The notes under the pieces are model-generated. The model had not been told where the DNA came from and searched no databases. It was given only the letters and a program-made list of their open reading frames with translations. Source: Erythrobacter sp. (lineage in GTDB: Bacteria > Pseudomonadota > Alphaproteobacteria > Sphingomonadales > Sphingomonadaceae). Taken from it: DNA of 64,000 nucleotides. Below, piece by piece: positions 18,955-29,599 of this stretch; position 1 is the stretch's first letter; every line of letters starts with the position of its first letter. The DNA lies in assembly GCA_025698865.1 (NCBI GenBank), contig JAILWQ010000001.1, forward strand, positions 496,001 to 560,000, written 5' to 3'. The translations under genes were made by a program, and so were the position numbers.

Positions 18955-20015
18955 GAGGCCGCAGCGCTCTCCCCGCTGTCATCGGCGCCATCGGCGCGGA
19001 TGCGATAGGCAACCCGCGCCTCGCAGCCCACGGCGCCCGCGCCTTCCGGCTTGCTGGCGCGTTCCAGCATGAACTTGGCCGCCTGCCCGAAATCGTCGCT
19101 CGGCTCGGCCGCCACGACGCTTACATTGCCGACCTCGCCCCACGGTGCGATGTCGAAATGCAGGATCGCCCAGCCCTCGATCGAGCGCGCGCGATAGGCC
19201 TCGGGGTAGACGAGCTTGGGCGGGGTCGCCCATTCGTCATCGCGGCATTCCGGGCGCTCGTCCCCGTTGGAAGGGGGCATGTCCGGTGCGGGCAGCAGGC
19301 CGGCACCGCGCCAATAGGGATAGGTGCAATTCCGGCGCAGCGGCCCTTCGTTGAAGCGTGTTTCCTCGACCGCCTCCCGCGCAGCCTCCTCGAGGTCATC
19401 GTTCCCCGTGCCACCGACATTCCGGACGTCTTGCGTTCGCCCTTCGGAATCGACGTCGAACCCGACCATTTCCCAATCTCGCACGCCCGGCGTGGCGTCG
19501 ACCTGCGAGAAATCGGGATAGGCTCGCATGAGCGGCTGCGTCGCGCGACGGCACTCGTCCCCCGCAAACACCTTCCGCAGCCCCTCCTCCGGCAGTCGAG
19601 GACGCTGGTTCGTCATCATGTAGGATTGCAGCTCGACGACGGGCGTATCCTCCAGCCGCTTGGCCACTGGCACGTAGGAGATCGAGCAGTCCTCGCGGCG
19701 CTCGCCAAGTGCGAACCTGCTGGCCGCCAAAGCGGATCCGGCCTGCTCGTTTGCGCCGCCTTCGGTGTTCCGCGCGATCGAAACCGGCCGGCCGCTGGCA
19801 TCGATGGCGAAAGTATATTCGACGGGTTTCAGATTGGCCCCATCACTCCGGGTCAGCATGTTGTAGGGCCGCCGACCCGAGACCGGAGTTTGCGTCGAAC
19901 CGGCGCACTGCGCGGGGCCGGGCATCCACATGACCATGCGCTGCTCGGAAACTGGAATGACTATTGGTGGCGGCACCACTGTCGCCGCCAGAACGGAACC
20001 AATCACAACCAGCAT
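18951..20015 (-). CDS. TonB C-terminal-domain-like (energy transducer) protein
   Basis: TPPKLVYPEAYRARSIEGWAILHFDIAPWGEVGNVSVVAAEPSDDFGQAA resembles the TonB C-terminal fold, with an earlier related segment. Confidence 0.6.
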   Translation of the reverse strand: MLVVIGSVLAATVVPPPIVIPVSEQRMVMWMPGPAQCAGSTQTPVSGRRPYNMLTRSDGANLKPVEYTFAIDASGRPVSIARNTEGGANEQAGSALAASRFALGERREDCSISYVPVAKRLEDTPVVELQSYMMTNQRPRLPEEGLRKVFAGDECRRATQPLMRAYPDFSQVDATPGVRDWEMVGFDVDSEGRTQDVRNVGGTGNDDLEEAAREAVEETRFNEGPLRRNCTYPYWRGAGLLPAPDMPPSNGDERPECRDDEWATPPKLVYPEAYRARSIEGWAILHFDIAPWGEVGNVSVVAAEPSDDFGQAAKFMLERASKPEGAGAVGCEARVAYRIRADGADDSGESAAAS

Positions 20016-20069
20016 TCCTGCGTTCCCCTATATTTCGTCTATATTGGCGGCACCCAAATTACCCCGGCT

Positions 20070-20603
20070 TCAACCTTTCCACTCTCGCCGTTCCTCGGCC
20101 GCTTTCAGAACGTCGTAGGCGACCGAGAGCTTCTGAAACTCGGCTGCTGCGTCGGCGTCGCCGGGCTTTACGTCGGGGTGGACGGTCTTGGCCTTGGCGC
20201 GAAAGGCCTTCTTCACCGCGGCGAAATCCGCGTCCGCCTCCAGATCGAGAATGTCGAGTGCGCGCATCTCGTCCGCGCTGCGCGAACCGTCGCCACTACC
20301 GCCCCAGCCGTAATGCTGCGCCTCGGCATAGCCGGCGTTCTCGCTACGCTCGGACTTCGCGCGCGCTTCCTTCTCGGCCTTGTCGAGACCTTCGAAATAG
20401 TCCCACTTGCGATTGTATTCGGCGGCGTGGGTCTGGCAGAACATCCAGCGTTCGGGGCTGTTGGGCGCCTTGGGAGCGGGGCAGTCGCCCACCTCCTCGC
20501 AGCCGTGCCGGTCGCACAGGCGCACCTGCGCCGCCTCGCGCCCGGCCTCGTAGCCACGCCAGCGGGGAAAGCCCCAGTCCATCGAGCGGCCGGGCTTAGG
20601 CAT
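20070..20603 (-). CDS. J-domain (DnaJ-like) protein
   Basis: MPKPGRSMDWGFPRWRGY...ALDILDLEADADFAAVKKAFRAKAKTVHPDVKPGDADAAAEFQKLSVAYDVLKA; HPD motif. Confidence 0.85.
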   Translation of the reverse strand: MPKPGRSMDWGFPRWRGYEAGREAAQVRLCDRHGCEEVGDCPAPKAPNSPERWMFCQTHAAEYNRKWDYFEGLDKAEKEARAKSERSENAGYAEAQHYGWGGSGDGSRSADEMRALDILDLEADADFAAVKKAFRAKAKTVHPDVKPGDADAAAEFQKLSVAYDVLKAAEERREWKG

Positions 20604-20740
20604 GGGAAGATTTCGTCGGTCGAACTGGCATCGCACACAGTCTAGGGATGATCGCGCCTCGCACAAGGACCGCAACCGGCGGCGAAGCGAAATGCCGCGA
20701 TTGGCCCACCAACCACCCCCGCCCGTCAGCTTGGACGGGC

Positions 20741-20779
20741 ATAGGAAAGGGAGCCCTCATCCGAAGACGAAGGCTCCCG
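20741..20779 (-). terminator. Hairpin terminator downstream of pal
   Basis: Minus: GGGAGCCTTCGTCTTCGGATGAGGGCTCCCTTTCC; a second hairpin GCCCGTC/GACGGGC follows at 20721-20740. Confidence 0.6.
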
Positions 20780-20785
20780 TTCCGG

Positions 20786-21304
20786 TCAGTTGATCACGAC
20801 AGTCGCAGCGCGGCGGTTCTGCGCCCAGGCCTGCTCGTTCGATCCCATCGCCACGGGGCGTTCCTTGCCGTAGCTGATCGTGCGGATGCGGTTGGCGGGA
20901 ATGCCGACCGAGACCAGATAGTTCTTCGCGGCGTTCGCCCGGCGCTCGCCAAGGGCGAGGTTGTATTCGCGCGTGCCGCGCTCGTCGGCATGGCCTTCGA
21001 TGGTGAAGGTCACGTTCGGGTATTGCGAGAAATACTGCGCCTGCGTCTGCAGGATGCGCTGGTCCTCGGCATCGACATTGTACTGGTCGAGCCCGAAATA
21101 GATCACGGTGTTCGCCTGGCCTACGGTCTGCAGGAAATGCTGCTGCGTGCCGGGACCGTTGTTCGGCGCGGTCGCGGTCGGCGTCGGGGTGGTCGTACCC
21201 TCCTGCTGCGGAGCGGGCGGAAGCTGCTCAGGCGCCTTCTTGGAACAGGCGGCCAGCGCCAGCGTGCCGGTGGCGAGTGCGAAAGCGATCTTACGTGTCG
21301 TCAT
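20786..21304 (-). CDS. pal: Peptidoglycan-associated lipoprotein Pal
   Basis: TLALAACSKK lipobox; TIEGHADERGTREYNLALGERRANAAKNYLVSVGIPANRIRTISYGKERP. Confidence 0.95.
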   Translation of the reverse strand: MTTRKIAFALATGTLALAACSKKAPEQLPPAPQQEGTTTPTPTATAPNNGPGTQQHFLQTVGQANTVIYFGLDQYNVDAEDQRILQTQAQYFSQYPNVTFTIEGHADERGTREYNLALGERRANAAKNYLVSVGIPANRIRTISYGKERPVAMGSNEQAWAQNRRAATVVIN

Positions 21305-21374
21305 GATGCTGATTCCCTTTTCAGCAGTGGAAATTCGGGCCCCGTTTCGGACCGCTCATTATGAAAGAATGCCC

Positions 21375-22778
21375 TCAGGGCAGGATCGGTCCCCATGCAG
21401 GGTCCGACGCATCGACTGGTGTCGGCAGTTCGCGCAGGTTCTCGCCGGTCAGGTCGACCTGCCACAGCGAGGTGCTGCCGGTGTTCCGCTCGGTCCGGAA
21501 GAACTGGACGATCCGGCCGTTGGGCGACCAGGTCGGCGCCTCGTCCTGCCATCCGCTGGTCAGCTGCCGGACATTGCCGCCGCCGGGGCTCATCACCGAG
21601 ACGTTGAAATTGCTGGTGTTGGTAAAGGCGATCTGGTCGCCGCGCGGGCTCCATTCCGGCGTCGCGCAACGCGCGCTGCCGAAGCTGATGCGCCGCTGGT
21701 TCGATCCGTCGGCGTTCATCACGTAGCATTGCTGCACGCCCGAACGGTCGCTCTCGAACACGATCCGGCTGCCGTCGGGCGAGTAGGATCCGCCGATGTC
21801 GATGCCGGGCGCGTCGGTCAGCTTCTCGCTACGGCCGCCACCGTTGGCCGAGACGCGATAGATGTCGGTGTTGCCGCCGACCGCCATCGAATAGAGTATC
21901 CAGCGCCCGTCCGGGCTCCAGCGGGGGGCGAAGGTCGGATTGGCGCTCTGAGTTATCAGAGTCTGAGTGCCGGTGCCGATGTCGTAGACATAGATGCGCG
22001 GATTGCCATCGACATAGCTCAGATAGGTGAGCTTGCGGTAATCAGGCGAATAACGCGGCGTCAGCGCGGTCGACTGGCCGGTGGTGATAAAGCGATGGTT
22101 CGCCCCGTCGCTGTCCATGATGGCGAGCCGCTTGGTGCGGTTATCCTTGGGGCCGGTTTCCGCGATATAGGCAATGCGGCTGTCGAAGAACGGGCTTTCC
22201 CCGGTCAGGCGCGAATAGACGAGGTCGGCGCATTTGTGCGCGGCGCGGCGCCAGTCGGCAGGCGGCACAACCCAGCCTTCGCGCACCAGTTCGCTGCGCA
22301 GTTGCATGTCGTAGAGGTAGCAGCCGATCGTCAGCCGCCCGTCGCCGCGCGCGCGGACATAGCCCTGCACCAGCATCTCGGCCCCGCGATTGGACCAGGT
22401 CGCGAAATTGGGGGCGGTGATTTCGGGATAGGTCGGGCGCGGCAGCGAATCCGGACCGGTCGGCTTGAACAGGCCGTTGTTTCTGAGGTCGGAGGTGATG
22501 ACGCGCGCAAGCTCCGTGCCGAGCGCGGCGGTGCCTTGCGAATTGGCCGGAGTCGGCCCGTCGCGGTCGGTCGCGAAGGCGGGAATGGCGATGCCGAGAT
22601 CGTCGAGATTGCCCTCGAAACTGACCGATCCGGTCAGGCCCTGGCTTTCCTCCACGGTTTCGACCTCGCCGCCCTCGGGGATCGGCGCACCGAGATCGCG
22701 GCTCGAATTCTGCGGAGCCGTTTGCGCCATCGCCGGCGCGGCGAGCAGGGCGGCGAAGGCGATGATGGTTGTCTTCAT
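21375..22778 (-). CDS. tolB: Tol-Pal system protein TolB
   Basis: MKTTIIAFAALLAAPAMAQ...; repeated WSPDGRWILY / YSPDGSRIVFESDRSG beta-propeller motifs. Confidence 0.94.
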   Translation of the reverse strand: MKTTIIAFAALLAAPAMAQTAPQNSSRDLGAPIPEGGEVETVEESQGLTGSVSFEGNLDDLGIAIPAFATDRDGPTPANSQGTAALGTELARVITSDLRNNGLFKPTGPDSLPRPTYPEITAPNFATWSNRGAEMLVQGYVRARGDGRLTIGCYLYDMQLRSELVREGWVVPPADWRRAAHKCADLVYSRLTGESPFFDSRIAYIAETGPKDNRTKRLAIMDSDGANHRFITTGQSTALTPRYSPDYRKLTYLSYVDGNPRIYVYDIGTGTQTLITQSANPTFAPRWSPDGRWILYSMAVGGNTDIYRVSANGGGRSEKLTDAPGIDIGGSYSPDGSRIVFESDRSGVQQCYVMNADGSNQRRISFGSARCATPEWSPRGDQIAFTNTSNFNVSVMSPGGGNVRQLTSGWQDEAPTWSPNGRIVQFFRTERNTGSTSLWQVDLTGENLRELPTPVDASDPAWGPILP

Positions 22779-22803
22779 GTCGCTGGTTCTCATTGAACGG
22801 ATT

Positions 22804-22850
22804 CTCACGGGTCGGGTCCTCACGGGTCGGGTCCTCATGGGTCGGTCCTC
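22804..22850. repeat. Three-copy ~15-bp tandem repeat at the tolA/tolB junction
   Basis: CTCACGGGTCGGGTC x2 plus CTCATGGGTCGGTC, ending at the tolA stop codon. Confidence 0.9.
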
Positions 22851-23727
22851 ATTGGGCCAATCTCCAATCGAAGCTGAACGGGCCGACGAGCTTCCAGGCT
22901 TCGTAATATTCTTCCGGCAGGTCGGAGAACGGGGCGGCGAGTTGCACGGCGCGGATCGCCTGTTCCGCATGGCGCGATGCCTGAGCCCGGTTCACGTCGT
23001 TGACGCCCGTCTGGCGCACCACTTCGGGGCGGCCGGAAAGAGAGCCGTTCTCGTTCAGCCGGAAGCGCAGGAAAGTGGTGATCTCCTCCACCTCGGGCCC
23101 GTTGGGCGGCGCCCAGTGCGGCTTGATCCGCCGCGCAATCGCCTGGACCAGAGAGGCCTTGGCGCTCGCGCCGATCTGCGAGGCGGGGGTGCGCGTCTCG
23201 CTCGTCCGGGTGCTGTCACCCGCGCCGGCGAGGAAGTTGTCGCCGATGCGCGAGCCGCCGCTACGCTCGACGGGGCGCGCGGGCGTGGGGCGCGGCTGGG
23301 CCTGGCGTGGCTGCTCGGGCGCGGGACGCTCGGCCCGGGGCGGATCGGGGCGGCGGCGGGGCTGAGTCTGCGCCGGGCGCGTGGGCGCCGGTGCGGGGCG
23401 GGTCCGCTCGACCGGACGGCGCACGGGCTGCTCGACCGGCTGGGGCACAGGCTGCGGTTCGGGCTGGGTCACTGGTTCGGGCGCCGGTGCCGGCGTGTCG
23501 GCAATGGTCGGCGCGATCGCGGCGCGGCTTTCGGGCACCGGATCGGGGGCGGTCGCTTCCATGCCGACATCCTCGGCCAGATTGACCGTCATGCGTTCGA
23601 CGGGCGTGATCTCCTCGCGCTTGCTCGGCTGGAGGAGGAGGACGAGCACCAGCGCGAGATGCAGCGCCGCGGCCACGAACAGGCCGATGCGCTCCTCCTG
23701 GCTGAATGTGCGTTCTCCCATGGCCAT
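22849..23727 (-). CDS. tolA: TolA-like cell envelope protein
   Basis: N-terminal TM; Pro/Arg/Glu-rich linker; C-terminal AIARRIKPHWAPPNGPEVEEITTFLRFRLNENGSL; between tolR and tolB. Confidence 0.85.
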   Translation of the reverse strand: MAMGERTFSQEERIGLFVAAALHLALVLVLLLQPSKREEITPVERMTVNLAEDVGMEATAPDPVPESRAAIAPTIADTPAPAPEPVTQPEPQPVPQPVEQPVRRPVERTRPAPAPTRPAQTQPRRRPDPPRAERPAPEQPRQAQPRPTPARPVERSGGSRIGDNFLAGAGDSTRTSETRTPASQIGASAKASLVQAIARRIKPHWAPPNGPEVEEITTFLRFRLNENGSLSGRPEVVRQTGVNDVNRAQASRHAEQAIRAVQLAAPFSDLPEEYYEAWKLVGPFSFDWRLAQ

Positions 23728-23731
23728 CGGG

Positions 23732-24175
<444 letters not shown>

Positions 24176-24195
24176 CGGCTAGATCCTCCGCCCGC

Positions 24196-24903
24196 TCAAA
24201 GGCCGTCCAGCTGGCGACTAAAGGTCGCGGCGAGCTTGTCGGCGAAACGGTGGAGCCGTGCTTCGTAATTGTTCACCGCATGGCTGAAGCGGTTGTACGC
24301 GATAACTGCCGGAATAGCCGCGAAAAGACCGATTGCGGTGGCGAAAAGTGCCTCGGATATGCCCGGCGCGACCACCGCGAGCGACGAACTTTCCTGCGAA
24401 CCGATCTGGAAGAAGCTGTTCATGATGCCCCAGACGGTGCCGAACAGGCCCACGAACGGCGCGACCGAGCCCGTAGTGGCGAGGAAATTGAGACGGTCCG
24501 ACAGCGTATCCGCCTCGCCCGCGACCTGGGTTTCCATCGCCGAGGCAACCCGGGCACGCACGCCCTCGCGATCCTTGACCCCGCCCTTGGTCGAGCGCCT
24601 CCATTCGCCGACGCCGGCACCTGCGACGCGCGAGGGCGGCAGGTCCTTGCGGCCGCGTTCGGACATGAAGCGGTCGTAGTTCTCCGCCTGCCAGAAATCG
24701 TCCTCGTAGGTGCGGGTGGCGCTGCGCAGGCGCCGCATCCGCAGCGAGAAGCTGACGATGATCATCCAGGTCCAGATGCTGGCCAGCAGCAGCCCGGCCA
24801 TGACCAGCTGGACGATGATGTCGGCATCGAGAAACAGCTGGACCGGATCGAGACGGGTCGGAGCGGCGATGGCAGCCGGGGCGAGAAAGCCGAGCGAAGT
24901 CAT
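24196..24903 (-). CDS. tolQ: TolQ/MotA-ExbB family protein
   Basis: MTSLGFLAPAAIAAPTRLDPVQLFLDADIIVQLVMAGLL...APFVGLFGTVWGIMNSFFQIG. Confidence 0.94.
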   Translation of the reverse strand: MTSLGFLAPAAIAAPTRLDPVQLFLDADIIVQLVMAGLLLASIWTWMIIVSFSLRMRRLRSATRTYEDDFWQAENYDRFMSERGRKDLPPSRVAGAGVGEWRRSTKGGVKDREGVRARVASAMETQVAGEADTLSDRLNFLATTGSVAPFVGLFGTVWGIMNSFFQIGSQESSSLAVVAPGISEALFATAIGLFAAIPAVIAYNRFSHAVNNYEARLHRFADKLAATFSRQLDGL

Positions 24904-25369
24904 GCGGTTGCGGTCTCTTCCATGAATTGAGCGAAAGCCGTGCGCCACGCGGCGGGCTGGCGGATCGGGCGGCCTTCGGGACTGACGAAACCCACGCGCA
25001 GACGCGCCTCGGTGAGCAATTCCTCGCCGCGAAAGGCGCGCTGGTGCATCCGGCAGCTTGCGGCGCCCATGTCGGTGCAGCGCGTTTCGATCACCACATC
25101 GTCGTCGAGCCTGGCGGGGCGGTGATATTTCAGTTCGATCTCCGACACGGCATAGGCCCCATCACCCGCTTCGATCGCGGCACGCTGGTCGATCTCGAGC
25201 ATCCGCAACAGGTCGGAACGGGCGCGTTCGAACCAGCGCAGATAATTGGCGTGATAGGCTATCCCCGACAGATCGGTATCCTCGTAATAGACGCGTACGG
25301 CATAATAATGCTCGCGCCGTGGATCGTGCCGCCCGGGAGCCGGGGGCCGGGTTCGGGCACGATCGACAT
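24900..25369 (-). CDS. ybgC: YbgC-family tol-pal acyl-CoA thioesterase, apparently frameshifted near its 5' end
   Basis: In-frame sequence REHYYAVRVYYEDTDLSGIAYHANYLRWFERARSDLLRMLEIDQRAAIEAG... is YbgC hot-dog, but has no ATG/GTG/TTG after an in-frame TAA at 25382; the ATG with SD (25369) is in another frame. Confidence 0.75.
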
Positions 25370-25466
25370 GGCCCGCGCCTTAGCGGAGGCAAGAATCGCT
25401 AGGCAAGCTGTCCAAAGTTAAAATGTTGCGCAGCGGGGGCGAACCGCTTGCGGCGACCGCCGAGGA

Positions 25467-25841
25467 TCAGGCGATCATCCGTCCAAGCGACTGGCCGCCG
25501 AAGATATGCACATGGAAATGCGGGACTTCCTGCCCGCCATGCGCGCCGACATTGGCCAGCAGACGATAGCCCGGCTCGACCAGACCCTTGTCCCGCGCGA
25601 CCTTGCCGACAGCGCGGACGAAGCCGGCGATTTCCTCGGCGCTCGCGCTCGTGCTGAAATCGTCCCAGCTGACATATTCGCCCTTGGGGATGACGAGCGT
25701 GTGGATTTCGGCCTGCGGATTGATGTCCTCGAAGGCGTAGGCCCATTCGTCTTCATAGACCTTGGAAGACGGGATCTCGCCCCGCAGGATCTTCGCGAAG
25801 ATGTTGTCCGCATGGTAGGGCTCGGTCGCATCGATCGGCAT
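25467..25841 (-). CDS. HIT family hydrolase
   Basis: IFAKILRGEIPSSKVYEDE...GGQEVPHFHVHIFGGQ (HxHxH). Confidence 0.93.
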   Translation of the reverse strand: MPIDATEPYHADNIFAKILRGEIPSSKVYEDEWAYAFEDINPQAEIHTLVIPKGEYVSWDDFSTSASAEEIAGFVRAVGKVARDKGLVEPGYRLLANVGAHGGQEVPHFHVHIFGGQSLGRMIA

Positions 25842-26168
25842 TCAGTCGCTCCTTTCCGCAGTTCTGGCCGCCTTTTCGGCAAGGCCGGACACCCCATCGC
25901 GCCGGTCGAGTTCGGCAAGCACATCGGCCAGAGCGACGCCCTTCGCCTCGAGCAGGACCAGCAGGTGGAACAGCAGGTCGGCCGCCTCGTCGCGCAGTTC
26001 GGCCGGCCCTTGCGCAAGTGCGGCGACAACGGTCTCGACCGCTTCTTCCCCCACCTTGCGCGCGATCGCGGGTGGCCCGTCCGCCAGCAGACGCGCGACA
26101 TAGCTGCTGCCGGCATCGGCGCCGCGCCGTTCGGCGATGGTTTCTGCAAGGCGGGCCAGCGTGTCCAT
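25842..26168 (-). CDS. hisE: Phosphoribosyl-ATP diphosphatase
   Basis: MDTLARLAETIAERRGADAGSSYVARLLADGPPAIARKVGEEAVETVVAAL...ELRDEAADLLFHLLVLLE. Confidence 0.93.
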   Translation of the reverse strand: MDTLARLAETIAERRGADAGSSYVARLLADGPPAIARKVGEEAVETVVAALAQGPAELRDEAADLLFHLLVLLEAKGVALADVLAELDRRDGVSGLAEKAARTAERSD

Positions 26169-26219
26169 GGCCGGGCTCATGGATCGCCTGCCGCCGCCGG
26201 TCAATCCCGCGGCACGACC

Positions 26220-26987
26220 TTAGATCCGCACCGGCAGCCCGGCCGCGCGCAATGCGGCATGCGCCTCGGCGATGGTGTGCGCTCCGAAATGAAAGATCGA
26301 GGCGGCAAGCACCGCGCTCGCATGGCCGCGAGTGATGCCCGCCACCAGATGGTCGAGCGTGCCCACGCCGCCGCTCGCGATCACCGGCACCGGCACCGCA
26401 TTGGCGATCGCACGGGTGAGCTCGACATCGTAGCCGTCCTTGGTCCCGTCGGCATCCATCGAGGTGACGAGCAACTCGCCCGCGCCAAGTTCGGCAAGGC
26501 GGATCGCATGCTCGACCGCGTCGATCCCGGTCGCGCGGCGACCGCCATGGGTGAACACTTCCCAGCCCCGCGCCCCGTCCGTGCCGACGCGCGCATCGAC
26601 GCTGGCGACGACGCACTGGCTGCCGAAGCGATCGGCGATCTCGCTCACCAGTTCCGGTCGTGCGACCGCCGCACTGTTGACCGCCACCTTGTCCGCACCG
26701 GCGAGGAGAAGCGCACGCGCATCTTCGACACTGCGCACGCCGCCGCCCACGGTCAGCGGCATGAAACACACCGCCGCCGTCCGCCGCACGATGTCGAGCA
26801 AGGTGCCGCGCCCCTCGTGGCTGGCGGAGATGTCGAGGAAGCAGAGTTCGTCCGCCCCGGCCAGATCGTAGGCCTGCGCCTGCTCGACCGGATCGCCCGC
26901 ATCCTTCAGATCGACGAAATTGACGCCCTTGACCACGCGCCCGTCGGCAACGTCGAGACAGGGGATCACGCGCACGCGGACAGTCAT
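26220..26987 (-). CDS. hisF: Imidazole glycerol phosphate synthase subunit HisF
   Basis: [41 protein letters not shown]...[10 protein letters not shown]. Confidence 0.96.
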   Translation of the reverse strand: MTVRVRVIPCLDVADGRVVKGVNFVDLKDAGDPVEQAQAYDLAGADELCFLDISASHEGRGTLLDIVRRTAAVCFMPLTVGGGVRSVEDARALLLAGADKVAVNSAAVARPELVSEIADRFGSQCVVASVDARVGTDGARGWEVFTHGGRRATGIDAVEHAIRLAELGAGELLVTSMDADGTKDGYDVELTRAIANAVPVPVIASGGVGTLDHLVAGITRGHASAVLAASIFHFGAHTIAEAHAALRAAGLPVRI

Positions 26988-27724
26988 GATGGTCGCGCTC
27001 CCGAACCCGCGACGGCAAGCGCCTCGGCAAGATCGAGCCGGCCGTCATAAAGGGCGCGTCCGGTGATGACGCCCTCGATACCGTCAGTCGCGTGGTGCGA
27101 GAGAGCCTCGATATCCGCGATCCCCGCAACGCCGCCGCTGGCAATCACGGGGATGGACACCTGCCGCGCCAGTTCGACCGTCGCGTCCAGATTGACGCCG
27201 CGCAGCAGGCCGTCGCGCCCGATGTCGGTGAAGAGCAGCGCCGCGACGCCCGCATCCTCGAACCGGCGGGCGAGATCGACCACCGGCACGTCGGACAGTT
27301 CGGCCCAGCCCTCGGTCGCGACCATGCCGTCGCGCGCATCGACCGCGACGACGATGGCGCCGGGATGCGCGCCGGCCATGTCGCGCACGAATTCCGGGTC
27401 CTTGAGAGCAGCGCTGCCCATTACGATCCGCGCAATGCCGGCGGCGAGCCAGCCCTCGACATCCTCGCGCTTCCGGATGCCGCCGCCCAGTTGCACCTTG
27501 CCGGGAAAAGCCTCGACCACCCGCTCGACCGCCGAGCGGTTGCGAGCGCTTCCGGCGAAGGAACCGTCGAGATCGACGACATGGAGATGCGTCGCCCCTG
27601 CTTCCGCAAAAATGCGTGCCTGCGCGGCGGGGTCGTCGCCATAGACGGTCGCGCGGTCCATGTCCCCTTCGGCGAGGCGCACCACCTCGCCGCCCTTGAG
27701 GTCGATGGCGGGAAAGACGATCAC
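26984..27724 (-). CDS. hisA: Phosphoribosylformimino-5-aminoimidazole carboxamide ribotide isomerase (GTG start)
   Basis: [32 protein letters not shown]...; overlaps hisH stop by 4 nt. Confidence 0.95.
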   Translation of the reverse strand: MIVFPAIDLKGGEVVRLAEGDMDRATVYGDDPAAQARIFAEAGATHLHVVDLDGSFAGSARNRSAVERVVEAFPGKVQLGGGIRKREDVEGWLAAGIARIVMGSAALKDPEFVRDMAGAHPGAIVVAVDARDGMVATEGWAELSDVPVVDLARRFEDAGVAALLFTDIGRDGLLRGVNLDATVELARQVSIPVIASGGVAGIADIEALSHHATDGIEGVITGRALYDGRLDLAEALAVAGSGARPS

Positions 27725-28347
27725 GGGCGCCACTCCAGGAAATTGGCGAGCAGGCCGAGGCCGTAGCTCTGGCTCTTCTCGGGATGGAACTGGACGCCGG
27801 CGATATTGTCGCGTCCCACTGCGGCGACAAGGCTGCCGCCGTGGTCCGTCATCGCCAGTATGTCCGCTCCGCGCTCGGCGTGAAAATGATAGGAGTGGAG
27901 GAAATAGGCCTCGCCCGCATCGAGCACGGCATGGTCGCGGGCATGGGGCAGCGGGGCAACCTCGTTCCAACCCATATGCGGGACCTTCACGTCGCGGTCC
28001 TTCGGCGCGAGCGGGCGGACCTCTCCCGCGATCCACCCGAGCCCCGGCGTGCTGCCATGCTCGAGCCCGACATCGGCGAGCAGCTGCATCCCCACGCAGA
28101 TGCCGAGGAACGGCGCGCCGCCCACCAGCACGCGCTCGCTCATCGCCTCGAGCGCGCCGTCGACCGCGCGCAGACCTTCGGCGCAGGCGCGAAAGGAGCC
28201 GACGCCGGGCAGCACGATCCGGTCGGCGGCGCGCAGGGTTTCCGGGTCGGCGGTCACCACCACCTCGGCCCCGACCTTGCGCAGCGCGTTCTCGACCGAA
28301 TGGAGATTGCCGGCGCCGTAATCGACCAGCGCGACGATCTCAGCCAC
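27721..28347 (-). CDS. hisH: Imidazole glycerol phosphate synthase subunit HisH (GTG start)
   Basis: [35 protein letters not shown]...[13 protein letters not shown]...[13 protein letters not shown]. Confidence 0.95.
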   Translation of the reverse strand: MAEIVALVDYGAGNLHSVENALRKVGAEVVVTADPETLRAADRIVLPGVGSFRACAEGLRAVDGALEAMSERVLVGGAPFLGICVGMQLLADVGLEHGSTPGLGWIAGEVRPLAPKDRDVKVPHMGWNEVAPLPHARDHAVLDAGEAYFLHSYHFHAERGADILAMTDHGGSLVAAVGRDNIAGVQFHPEKSQSYGLGLLANFLEWRP

Positions 28348-28933
28348 CGAGCTGACCCTTGGTGCTCGGCACCGCCCCGCCCTTGCGCGGGTCGATCTCC
28401 ACCGCGATGCGCATCGCGCGGGCGAACCCCTTGTACAACGCCTCGCAGACATGGTGGTTGTTCTGGCCGTAGAGGATCTCGCAATGCAGCGTGATCCCGG
28501 CGGTCTGGGCGATCGAGTGGAACCAGTGCTCGATCAGTTCGGTGTCCCACTCGCCCAGCTTTTCCTGTGTGAAGCGCGCATTCCACACGAAATAGGGCCG
28601 CCCGGAAATGTCGAGCGCGACGCGCGCCAGCGTCTCGTCCATCGGCGAATAGGCGCTGCCGTAACGCGCGATCCCGCCCTTGTCGCCGAGCGCCTGCGAC
28701 AGCGCCTGCCCCAGGGCAAGCGCGCTGTCCTCGGTGGTGTGGTGCTGATCGACGTGGAGGTCGCCGTTCACCTTCATGGTCACGTCGATCAGGGAGTGCT
28801 TGGCGAACTGTTCGACCATGTGATCGAGGAAGCCGATCCCGGTGGACACGTCGTACGTGCCCGTTCCGTCGAGGTTGACCTCGACCAGAATGTCGGTTTC
28901 CGCGGTCTTGCGCTCGATACGTCCGGTTCGCAT
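28340..28933 (-). CDS. hisB: Imidazoleglycerol-phosphate dehydratase
   Basis: [54 protein letters not shown]...[16 protein letters not shown]. Confidence 0.96.
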   Translation of the reverse strand: MRTGRIERKTAETDILVEVNLDGTGTYDVSTGIGFLDHMVEQFAKHSLIDVTMKVNGDLHVDQHHTTEDSALALGQALSQALGDKGGIARYGSAYSPMDETLARVALDISGRPYFVWNARFTQEKLGEWDTELIEHWFHSIAQTAGITLHCEILYGQNNHHVCEALYKGFARAMRIAVEIDPRKGGAVPSTKGQLGG

Positions 28934-29042
28934 GACACCGCGCTATAGGCGCAGCGGCGACACTGGCAAGTGGTCCGGGGCGGTGGGCCGGCGCGACTTC
29001 ACGCTTGACCGGATGCTCGCCCCAAGCCACCTAGCACGGCAT

Positions 29043-29558
29043 ATGAGCGACGAAACGCCCGACAGCCTGATCCCCTACGATGCCATCGTGCAGGAAGCCC
29101 TGCGCGCCGTGGTCGGCCGCGTCCTCGGCGAAATCGAGGATTCGGGCGGCGAATTGCCCGGCAACCACCACTTCTACATCACCTTCAAGACCCACGCCCC
29201 CGGCGTCTCGGTCCCGAAATCCCTGCGCGAGCGGTTTCCCGACGAGATGACGATCGTGCTCCAGAACAAGTTCTGGAACCTGAACGTGCGCGAGGACGGG
29301 TTCGGCGTCGGCCTCAGTTTCAACCAGATCCCGGCCGAACTCGAAATCCCCTACGCCGCGATCACCCAGTTCGTGGATCCGGCGGTCGATTTCGGGCTCC
29401 AGTTCCAGGCGACCGTCGCCGACATGGCGCCGGCCGCGACGGAAACGCCGGAAAACGATTCCGCTGGCGGTGACGCGGAACAGGGCGGCGCGGCGTCCGT
29501 TAAGGACGCGGACGACGGATCGAACGTCGTCACGGTCGATTTCGGCCGCAAGAAATAA
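29043..29558 (+). CDS. sspB: SspB family protein (ClpXP adaptor)
   Basis: IPYDAIVQEALRAVVGRVL...FYITFKTHAPGVSVPKSLRERFPDEMTIVLQNKFWNLNV...VTVDFGRKK. Confidence 0.85.
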   Translation: MSDETPDSLIPYDAIVQEALRAVVGRVLGEIEDSGGELPGNHHFYITFKTHAPGVSVPKSLRERFPDEMTIVLQNKFWNLNVREDGFGVGLSFNQIPAELEIPYAAITQFVDPAVDFGLQFQATVADMAPAATETPENDSAGGDAEQGGAASVKDADDGSNVVTVDFGRKK

Positions 29559-29599
29559 GGCACGGCTCTTTTGCTGTGCCGAACAGGGGCAGCAGCAAG

